Source: an uncultured Clostridia bacterium | Lineage (GTDB): Bacteria; Bacillota; Clostridia; Christensenellales; Borkfalkiaceae | Assembly: GCA_934249265.1 (NCBI GenBank) | Contig: CAKQKQ010000084.1 | Span: forward strand, 1-7,222 | DNA length: 7,222 bases | Reading direction: 5' to 3' | Part shown: piece after piece, positions 1 to 5,074 of the stretch | Numbering within the stretch: the stretch's first letter is position 1 | Layout: each line of letters opens with the position of its first letter | The notes under the pieces: model-generated | Seen by the model: only the letters and a program-made list of their open reading frames with translations | What the model was told of the DNA's origin: nothing | Database searches by the model: none | Translations under genes and position numbers: made by a program

Positions 1-262
1 TTCTGTTTTTGCCGCGTTTTTTGCCTTGCTCGTCGGCGTGATAAGAGTCGATTACTCTAAAAATATCGGTTGCCGCCGTAACGTTTTGTTTCGCGTTGAC
101 GCCGCCGAAATTGTCGTGGTCGAAATGCGAGTGAGAAGATATAGCGTAATCGCAAGATACCCTTTCGATATCGTAACCGATGTCTTTAAACGGGTCGGTA
201 ACGACCGAAAAACTTTTGCCGTTTATAAAAAACGACGAATGTCCTAAATATTTAATTTGCAT
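1..262 (-). CDS. MBL-fold metal-dependent hydrolase (UlaG/Lactamase_B_3-like), 3' end cut by window edge
   Basis: This is the N-terminal 87 codons of a minus-strand gene that runs off the left edge. The start codon at 262 is preceded by a GGTGG ribosome binding site (272-268) with 5-nt spacing. The protein begins MQIKYLGHSSFFI, and 'VVTDPF' follows at about residues 20-25. The metal-binding signature HxHxDH is visible as H44-S-H46-F-D48-H49. Another conserved block, SYH75 followed by GKKRGKN, resembles the 'HD...G..RG.N' segment of the Zn-dependent UlaG-like hydrolases. Family members are usually a little over 200 residues, so well over half the protein lies outside the window. They bind two metal ions and hydrolyse ester or phosphoester bonds in the cytoplasm, but the substrate of this one cannot be inferred. 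The gene has its own predicted promoter and need not be co-transcribed with the ligase gene upstream. Confidence 0.9.
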   Translation of the reverse strand, partial: MQIKYLGHSSFFINGKSFSVVTDPFKDIGYDIERVSCDYAISSHSHFDHDNFGGVNAKQNVTAATDIFRVIDSYHADEQGKKRGKNR

Positions 263-322
263 TTTAACCACCCCTTTTATATAGTATTTAATTTTTTAAA
301 AAATTACCTTGATCACAACTCA

Positions 323-351
323 ATGATAACACAACAAATTTATTTTGTAAA
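323..351 (-). promoter_or_regulatory. Predicted sigma-A promoter of the MBL-fold hydrolase gene
   Basis: Read on the minus strand, a -35 box TTTACA (351-346; 5 of 6 to TTGACA) is followed after exactly 17 nt by a -10 box TATCAT (328-323; 5 of 6 to TATAAT). Transcription would begin near 316, giving a leader of about 55 nt to the start codon at 262. The sequence around the -10 box, AATGATAACA on the plus strand (322-331), recurs exactly at 4861-4870, where another minus-strand promoter is predicted. Confidence 0.55.
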
Positions 352-360
352 TAAATAAAT

Positions 361-383
361 AAAAAAAAGTCGAAATTTCGCAC
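361..383 (-). terminator. Possible weak terminator after the ATP-grasp ligase gene
   Basis: On the minus strand, GTGCGAAATTTCGAC (383-369) can form a stem of about 5 bp with a bulged G and an AATT loop. It is followed directly by eight T (368-361). It lies about 100 nt past the ligase stop codon and just upstream of the next predicted promoter, which is where a terminator would be expected. The stem is short, so efficiency is doubtful. An AT-only 7-bp stem (424-430 with 434-440) lies between it and the stop codon and has no convincing role. Confidence 0.3.
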
Positions 384-482
384 AAATATCACTTAAATAA
401 CCTTACGGTCACATTTATAATGTAAAAAATGATATTTTTTCGGCTTTTTTATGTCTTTTTAGTTGTTTATCGCTGTTTTTTG

Positions 483-1352
483 TTAATCGTTGTATATCTT
501 TTTATCGATATATCTTGCGTACTCTTTTCCCACGTCTATGCCGGTGACTTGCTCGAACGAGCAAAAACATGCGTTGGAATTTACTTCGCAAACGTAATAT
601 TCGTCGCCCTCTTTCAATAAATCTATTCCGCAATAATCAAGCCCGAGCGCGGTTGCCGTTTTTTCGCAAATATCGATTAGTTTTTCGTCTAACTCTCTTT
701 TATAGCCTTTGCCGCCGAGTTCGATATTCGAGCGGAAATCGTTTTCGTTTACCCTATCTATCGCCGCAAGAACTTTGCCGCCGATGACAATTACTCGGGT
801 GTCTTTGCCGCCCTCCCCTACAAAACGTTGATATAAATGAGGAATTAGTTTGAATTTTTCTCTCAAACTTTTGAGTTGTTCTCTGTTTTCCGCAAGGTGC
901 ACCCCCGCGCCGAACGAACCGTAACACTCTTTAACGACTACGGGATAAGGTATTTTTTCTTCGACTAAATTTATAAAGTCGTCGTCGCTCTGTCTATACA
1001 TAAGCGGCGAAGAAATCGTGAGCGGCATTTTTACGCCACTATCTACGAGATTTATATAAGTGCGCATTTTATCGTCGCAAATTTCAATTGCTTGAGCCGT
1101 GTTGAAAAGCCTTATTCCGCTTTTTTCAAGCATGTGCGATAAATGCACGTCTTTATCTAAAAATACCGCAAAATCGCACTCGGGCGCGTTGTAAATCACT
1201 TTTTCGCCGTCGATATACGCGGGCAACGAGTTGCCTTTGATTATTTCTACGTCTATCCCGAGCCCTACAAGCGCGTGGGAAATTTTGTCCGCTTGATGTT
1301 TTTGGCTTTGCGTAAGCGAAAAACCGTTTATAAAAATTAATCCTTTTTTCAT
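483..1352 (-). CDS. RimK-like ATP-grasp ligase
   Basis: This 289-residue protein has an ATP-grasp fold of the RimK (alpha-L-glutamate ligase) type. Such enzymes use ATP to form an acyl-phosphate and join a carboxylate to an amine; the substrates here are unknown. Numbered from the second Met, visible motifs are K95 in DDKMRT, K141 followed by the glycine-rich loop GSFGAG (145-150), the hinge YQRFV (about 174-178), D184-T-R186, R207-S-N209 (RimK has a similar RSN.hrGG), D244 in CGIDLL, and E256-V-N258 with TGID following as in RimK. E256 and N258 would bind Mg2+. Two ATG codons are adjacent (1355 and 1352). The GGAG at 1361-1358 lies 2 nt from the first and 5 nt from the second, so 1352 is preferred. 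The start overlaps the stop codon of the upstream flavoprotein gene, indicating translational coupling. D-Ala-D-Ala ligase or carbamoyl-phosphate synthase identity is unlikely given the length and RimK-type motifs. Confidence 0.88.
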   Translation of the reverse strand: MKKGLIFINGFSLTQSQKHQADKISHALVGLGIDVEIIKGNSLPAYIDGEKVIYNAPECDFAVFLDKDVHLSHMLEKSGIRLFNTAQAIEICDDKMRTYINLVDSGVKMPLTISSPLMYRQSDDDFINLVEEKIPYPVVVKECYGSFGAGVHLAENREQLKSLREKFKLIPHLYQRFVGEGGKDTRVIVIGGKVLAAIDRVNENDFRSNIELGGKGYKRELDEKLIDICEKTATALGLDYCGIDLLKEGDEYYVCEVNSNACFCSFEQVTGIDVGKEYARYIDKKIYND

Positions 1353-2989
1353 CATTTCTCCGACGTGTATTTTTCTATTATTTTTTCCGCTACTTTAATG
1401 CCGTCAACCGCCGCGCTCGTTATGCCGCCCGCATACCCCGCGCCCTCGCCCGACGGATACATATTTGAAAAGGTGTAAGACGATAAATCTTCTTTTCTCA
1501 AAATTCTCACGGGAGAGGAAGTTCGGCTTTCTACCGCCGAAATCACTGCGTCGTCGCTAGCAAAACCTTTAAGCCGTTTGTCCATATCTTCTATGCCGAG
1601 TTTTATCGCTTGACAAACGCCTTGCGGCAAAATATTGCTCATATCGCAAAAATTGTAGCCGAGCGGATAAGAAGGCGTTACTTTGCCCAATTTTTCGCTC
1701 GTTTTACCCTTTAAAAAGTCGCCCACGAGCGATACGGGAACGGAATAATCCCCACCGCCTTGCAAAAATGCTTTTCTTTCGAGTTCACGCTGGAAATACA
1801 TGCCCGAAAGCACGCCGTCGCCGAAATCTTCTTTGCTCACTTGAGCAACTACCGCGCTGTTTGAATTTATCGCGTTTCTGCCGTACAAACTCATACCGTT
1901 TACCACGACTTCGCCTTTTTCGCTGGTCGCGGGCATAACGTAGCCGCCCGGGCACATGCAAAAGGTGAACACGCCCCTATTCGACGCGTGACTGACGAGT
2001 TTGTAGTCTGCCGCTTTAAGTCGGGGATGGTTGTAAAATTTGCCGTACTGCGCCTTGTCGATATCCTCTCTTAAATGCTCTATTCTCACGCCGACGGCAA
2101 AATCTTTGCTTTGCATTAAAACGCCGCGTTTATAAAGCATTTCAAAAGTGTCTCGCGCGCTGTGACCTATAGCAAAAACAACTTCGTCGCAATTTATCTC
2201 GCTTTCGCCCGAGGCGTTTTGTATGATAAGTCCTTTGATTTTGTCTTCACCGTTTGCGGCGTTTGAGCCTTTTACTCCGTTTGAGTAAGTCTCTATGTCT
2301 TTTACGGTGGTGTTAAACAAAAAACGACCGCCGCGACTTTTAATTTCTTCGCGAATATTTGCAACCACTTTTGGCAAATTATCACTGCCGATATGCGGTT
2401 TGTTTAAGTACGCTATTTCTTGGGGTGCGCCAGCGTTTACGAAGTCGTTTAAAACGCGACTTATGAGCGGACTGCCCGTTTGAGTATTGAGTTTTCCGTC
2501 AGAAAAAGTACCCGCGCCGCCTTCGCCGAACTGCACGTTGCTGTTTGTGTCGAGCGAACGAGTTTTTATAAAATTATCTACGTCCTTTCTGCGGTTTTCT
2601 ACACTCGAACCCCTTTCTATAACGGTGACTTCAAGACCCGCTCTCGATAAATAAAGCGCGCAAAAAAGCCCCGCAGGACCACTACCCACAACGACGATTT
2701 TGCCCTTTTTATCTGCTTTTTTATATTCGCCGTTTGTGTCGGCTTGCATGATTTCAGACATGCCGCCGCGGTCACCTTTTATTTCGCTTTTAATTTCGCC
2801 GCGAGAGTCGCTCACTTCGACGGTGTATAGATAAAAAATGTTGTTTTTATCCCTTGCGTCGAGCGATTTTTTGCAAATTTTTAGGTTATGCAGTTTTTCG
2901 GGCTTGGTTTTTAAAATTTTCGCCGCCTTTAAAATCAACGCGCTTTCGTCTTCGTTTAACGAAAGTTTTATGTTGCTAATTTTTTTCAT
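1352..2989 (-). CDS. COG2509-type FAD-dependent dehydrogenase
   Basis: This 545-residue flavoprotein has the architecture of the uncharacterised COG2509 group of FAD-dependent dehydrogenases. Residues 1-60 form an N-terminal domain (LSLNED..LILKAAKILK, then YTVEVS) typical of this family. The FAD dinucleotide-binding site follows: VVVGSGPAGL with G102, G104 and G107, then the E-R-G end of the second strand (125-127). The conserved block FGEGGAGTFSDGKL lies at 154-167. Further on are the family motif FCMCPGG followed by NGMS, and the C-terminal FAD-contacting segment GEGAGYAGG (514-522). No signal peptide or membrane segment is seen, so it should be cytoplasmic. Its electron donor and substrate are not known. 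The start codon has GAGG (2998-2995) at 5-nt spacing. It overlaps the ligase gene downstream and lies 174 bp after the HI0933-type gene; I found no clear promoter of its own in that gap. The loose segment at about 61-95 between the N-terminal domain and the FAD fold is rich in charged residues and probably flexible. Confidence 0.88.
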   Translation of the reverse strand: MKKISNIKLSLNEDESALILKAAKILKTKPEKLHNLKICKKSLDARDKNNIFYLYTVEVSDSRGEIKSEIKGDRGGMSEIMQADTNGEYKKADKKGKIVVVGSGPAGLFCALYLSRAGLEVTVIERGSSVENRRKDVDNFIKTRSLDTNSNVQFGEGGAGTFSDGKLNTQTGSPLISRVLNDFVNAGAPQEIAYLNKPHIGSDNLPKVVANIREEIKSRGGRFLFNTTVKDIETYSNGVKGSNAANGEDKIKGLIIQNASGESEINCDEVVFAIGHSARDTFEMLYKRGVLMQSKDFAVGVRIEHLREDIDKAQYGKFYNHPRLKAADYKLVSHASNRGVFTFCMCPGGYVMPATSEKGEVVVNGMSLYGRNAINSNSAVVAQVSKEDFGDGVLSGMYFQRELERKAFLQGGGDYSVPVSLVGDFLKGKTSEKLGKVTPSYPLGYNFCDMSNILPQGVCQAIKLGIEDMDKRLKGFASDDAVISAVESRTSSPVRILRKEDLSSYTFSNMYPSGEGAGYAGGITSAAVDGIKVAEKIIEKYTSEK

Positions 2990-3163
2990 TTTTTCCTCTT
3001 TAATTAAACGATTTGAAAGTCCGTTTTTGTTGAAATATTTTTAATTTCGCTTGATTTTTTCGATTTGCTCGCCAATGAGCCGCTTTTGAGCGTATTAAAT
3101 TCGCCGTTTTTCCGCTTTGGGAGCGGCTTAAATTGCCATTATTTAACCGTTTTGTGGCGGCTT
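2990..3163 (-). other. Intergenic region with related small stem-loops between two flavoprotein genes
   Basis: Three stem-loops can be drawn. The first is CGCT-tttg-AGCG (3081-3092). The second is CCGCT-ttggg-AGCGG (3112-3126). The third pairs 3124-3133 (CGGCTTAAAT) with 3141-3149 (ATTTAACCG) through 9 bp, with one bulged C (3127) and a 7-nt loop. The second and third share 3124-3126 and exclude each other. The first two, each followed by a TTAAATT segment, look like two diverged copies of a unit of about 26 bp. The third stem is followed by TTTT only on the plus strand, so it does not look like an intrinsic terminator for the minus-strand genes. I found no good -35/-10 pair for the downstream dehydrogenase gene, so read-through from the upstream gene is plausible. 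Confidence 0.4.
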
Positions 3164-4414
3164 TTATCTTTTTTCAACCTTTTCCGATAAAATCGCCTTG
3201 GCGGCAACCGAAGCCGAACTGTACGCCCATTGCAAGTTATACCCGCCGCAGTCGCCGTCGATATCAATGACTTCGCCCGCAAAATACAAGCCGATTATAA
3301 TCGTGGACTCCATAGTTTTTGGGTTTATTTCTTGCGTGCTTACGCCGCCGTGCGTGACTTGCGCGTAATCAAACCCGAGCGTTCCCGCAACCAAAAAGCG
3401 GTAATTTTTTATTTTATCGGCGATTTTTTCAGCCGAATTTACGGCGGCAACGTCGGTCAAATTTAAGCCGCATTGCTTAATTATCGCCTTGCCGAGTTGC
3501 TTGTTGATTACGCCGTTTAACACCTCTTCATTGGTTATGCCGTAAGAAATTTTGTTCTTTAAAAACTCGGTCAAATAATTTTTGTCTACGTCGGGCAAAA
3601 ATTCGGCTTTTATACTGCAATTTTGCTTGTTTTCAAGGTATGCAGAAAGTCTGAAACAACTATCTCCGCTTATGCCGAAATCGGTAAAAAGCAAATCGCC
3701 CGTAAACGATTTTATCTCTTTGTTTCCTTCAAAAAGCGTGAGTTTTGCCTTTTGTTTTATGCCTTTAAGCCCTTTTATACTTTCTTTGTCCGTCTTGATT
3801 TGCACAAGCGACGGATAAAGCGGCGTGACCGTGTGGGAAAGTTTTTTGATTACGTCGAAAAAACTGCCGTCTGTGCCGAACTGCTTTTGCGCCTTGCCGC
3901 CTACGCATATTGCCAAATTTTCGGCGGCGTATTGTTTATCTCCGGATAAAACGATAAATTTGCCGTTTGCTTTTTTGATTTCGTCTACTTTGGTTTGAGT
4001 GAGGATATTCGCGCCCTTTTTGGCAAGCGAAAATCTCAATGCGTCCAAAACGGACGAGGCTTGAAAGCCGGCGGGATAATACTTGCCGTTTTCTTCGCAA
4101 AACAATATGCCAAGCCTTTCAAAATATTTAATTTCGTCGGCGTTGCCGTAATTTTCTATGGCATAAGCGCAAAACGACGGATTTCCGCCGTGGTAGTTTT
4201 TGACCGAAACTTCTCTATTGCTCACGTTGCCGCGACCGTTGCCCGTGACGGTGATTTTTTTACCCACTCTGTCGTTGCGCTCGAGAACAAGCAGTTCGTC
4301 GGACTTTAATGTATCGAGCAATTTATCCGCCAGCACAAGCCCCGAAAAGCCGCCGCCGATTATTATGCATTTGTAAATTTTGTTTGGCTTGTTTTCGCTT
4401 TGTTTGTTTTGCAT
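3164..4414 (-). CDS. HI0933/BaiN-type flavoprotein (NAD(P)/FAD-dependent oxidoreductase)
   Basis: This 416-residue protein belongs to the HI0933 flavoprotein family (YhiN/BaiN). The N-terminal FAD-binding motif is CIIIGGGFSG (G20, G22, G25), followed by LLVLERNDRVGKK (41-53) and the family block TGNGRGNVSN (57-66). The C-terminal signature is present: THGGVSTQEINPKTMES, then GLYFAGEVIDIDGDCGGYNLQWA (about 375-397), which contacts FAD. Length and end-to-end motif order match an intact family member. One departure is that the usual GRCN of the N-terminal block reads GRGN here (Cys to Gly at about residue 62). BaiN of Clostridium scindens has been linked to bile-acid reduction, but most members have no known substrate, so no such role is claimed. 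The start at 4414 has GGGG (4430-4427) 12 nt upstream, a long spacing; no better in-frame start was seen. A promoter about 450 bp upstream is predicted. Confidence 0.9.
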   Translation of the reverse strand: MQNKQSENKPNKIYKCIIIGGGFSGLVLADKLLDTLKSDELLVLERNDRVGKKITVTGNGRGNVSNREVSVKNYHGGNPSFCAYAIENYGNADEIKYFERLGILFCEENGKYYPAGFQASSVLDALRFSLAKKGANILTQTKVDEIKKANGKFIVLSGDKQYAAENLAICVGGKAQKQFGTDGSFFDVIKKLSHTVTPLYPSLVQIKTDKESIKGLKGIKQKAKLTLFEGNKEIKSFTGDLLFTDFGISGDSCFRLSAYLENKQNCSIKAEFLPDVDKNYLTEFLKNKISYGITNEEVLNGVINKQLGKAIIKQCGLNLTDVAAVNSAEKIADKIKNYRFLVAGTLGFDYAQVTHGGVSTQEINPKTMESTIIIGLYFAGEVIDIDGDCGGYNLQWAYSSASVAAKAILSEKVEKR

Positions 4415-4506
4415 TTAAGCACACTTCCCCTTTGAGTTTTAATTTTTTGTTTTGCGAGTCGGTTTATATGTGTTGCCGTGCCGTTTTCGTCTTTTTGTTT
4501 TTGCTT

Positions 4507-4657
4507 TTTGCTTTGGCTTGCCGAGTTTTTTTATTTATGACTTGGCGGTTTTTTGCTTTGGCGTTTTTCGGCTTTTTATTGTTTGCCGAGTTTTAGTCTT
4601 TATTTGCCGACTAAATTGCGTTGGCGTTTTCCGTCTTTCAATTGCTTTGGCGTTTTT
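4507..4657. repeat. Imperfect T-rich direct repeats
   Basis: The 16-bp word TTGCTTTGGCGTTTTT occurs exactly at 4553-4568 and 4642-4657. Partial versions lie at 4507-4518 (TTTGCTTTGGCT) and 4617-4630 (TGCGTTGGCGTTTT). A second word, TTGCCGAGT, occurs at 4519-4527 and 4583-4591, with a related TTGCCGACT at 4604-4612. Spacing is irregular, so this is not a CRISPR or a regular tandem array. It may be decayed tandem duplication or simple composition bias. Confidence 0.5.
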
Positions 4658-4861
4658 GTTTTGCGATTTTCCGTTTTTCGACATAATAAGCGCAATTTAA
4701 ACATATTAAATTACTGTCGTGTTTAAACGGTTTTGTTGCCTTTCATAAAAATTCGCCGCTAAAAACTCGCCGCCGTCGCGGTAAAGACTTCTCGCCTAAT
4801 AATCGGCAATTTAACCCCAAAACCGAGCGACGCAAAAAATTAAATATTAAAACTTACAATA

Positions 4862-4890
4862 ATGATAACATATTTTTTTGAAAAAACCAA
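4862..4890 (-). promoter_or_regulatory. Predicted minus-strand promoter for the flavoprotein operon
   Basis: On the minus strand, a weak -35 box TTGGTT (4890-4885; 3 of 6) is followed after 17 nt by -10 box TATCAT (4867-4862; 5 of 6). The -10 context is identical over 10 bp to that of the predicted promoter at 323-351. Transcription from about 4855 would give a leader of some 440 nt before the HI0933-type start codon at 4414, which is unusually long. A nearer promoter missed by eye is possible. Confidence 0.35.
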
Positions 4891-4927
4891 CAAATTGGAA
4901 ATATCCCTTGAATTTTTTTGAAAAAAC
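4872..4927. repeat. Pair of identical 16-bp near-palindromic elements in divergent promoters
   Basis: ATTTTTTTGAAAAAAC occurs exactly at 4872-4887 and 4912-4927, with starts 40 bp apart (close to four helical turns). The core TTTTTTGAAAAAA is symmetrical around the G, so the element reads almost the same on both strands. The left copy largely fills the spacer of the predicted minus-strand promoter; the right copy fills most of the spacer of the plus-strand promoter. It could be an operator, bent A-tract DNA, or chance in AT-rich sequence. Confidence 0.6.
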
Positions 4928-4936
4928 ATATATAAT
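4908..4936 (+). promoter_or_regulatory. Predicted sigma-A promoter of the DUF1508 membrane-protein gene
   Basis: The -35 box TTGAAT (4908-4913; 4 of 6 to consensus) is followed after exactly 17 nt by a perfect -10 box TATAAT (4931-4936). Transcription would begin near 4943, leaving a 5' leader of about 130 nt before the start codon at 5075. The spacer contains one copy of the 16-bp T7-G-A6 element. This is the best-matching promoter in the window. Confidence 0.7.
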
Positions 4937-4973
4937 ATATTTGTAGAATTTTAAGACGATTTTAAAACAAAAA

Positions 4974-5056
4974 GCGCAATTCGGTTTTTATTGCGATACC
5001 GTTTCGCAAGTTGGCACACTTTTTACTCGTCAACGCAAAACCGAAAACCGATGCGC
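4974..5056 (+). promoter_or_regulatory. Potential structured 5' leader (three-way junction) of the DUF1508 gene
   Basis: The leader RNA can form a closing stem P1 of 13 bp: 4974-4978 (GCGCA) with 5052-5056 (TGCGC), a two-base bulge at 4979-4980, then 4981-4988 (TCGGTTTT) with 5044-5051 (AAAACCGA). Inside it, P2 pairs 4991-4996 (TTGCGA) with 5004-5009 (TCGCAA). Directly adjacent, P3 pairs 5010-5013 (GTTG) with 5031-5034 (CAAC), plus one G-U pair. An alternative hairpin, 4975-4980 with 4990-4995 (CGCAAT/ATTGCG), would exclude P1 and P2. The structure ends 9 nt before the GGAG ribosome binding site, a position suited to translational control. No known riboswitch class is recognised. Confidence 0.4.
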
Positions 5057-5074
5057 GCAGTTTACGGAGATAAA

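Larger units (their letters stand above)
4415..5074. other. 660-bp divergent intergenic region: T-rich repeats, promoter pair, structured leader
   Basis: This is the largest gap between genes and separates the divergent flavoprotein and DUF1508 genes. From 4431 to 4690 the plus strand is strongly T-rich, with recurring words such as TTTGCTTTGGCGTTTTT and TTGCCGAGT. A small 4-bp stem, CCGC-cgtc-GCGG, lies at 4770-4781. From 4840 to 4936 the DNA is very AT-rich and holds the two predicted promoters. From 4974 to 5056 it holds a potential three-way-junction RNA. Plus-strand open frames here (4309-4596, 4452-4700) encode only Phe/Leu/Cys-rich strings expected from T-rich DNA. A 49-codon minus-strand frame (4684-4535) is very Lys/Arg-rich and lacks a ribosome binding site, so it is not called as a gene. 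Confidence 0.6.

Noticed and set aside
26..247. Plus-strand frame opposite the MBL-fold hydrolase gene
   Set aside because: The minus strand encodes clear MBL-fold motifs over the same bases; this frame is a shadow.
429..787. Plus-strand frames opposite the ATP-grasp ligase and its downstream gap
   Set aside because: The ligase motifs on the minus strand are unambiguous, and these frames have no recognisable domains or ribosome binding sites.
4431..4690. CRISPR-like or regular tandem repeat array
   Set aside because: The repeated words are short, imperfect and irregularly spaced, without unique spacers of constant length.
4309..4700. Plus-strand frames coding Phe/Leu/Cys-rich, apparently hydrophobic peptides
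   Set aside because: They follow from T-rich composition, lack ribosome binding sites, and the first overlaps the start of the flavoprotein gene on the opposite strand.
4918..4936. TTGAAA at 4918-4923 as the -35 box for the TATAAT at 4931
   Set aside because: The spacer would be only 7 nt; TTGAAT at 4908-4913 gives the ideal 17 nt.
4991..5074. An N-terminal extension of the DUF1508 protein from a TTG at 4991
   Set aside because: There is no ribosome binding site before 4991, while the ATG at 5075 has GGAG at 5-nt spacing. The extension would also overlap the predicted leader structure.
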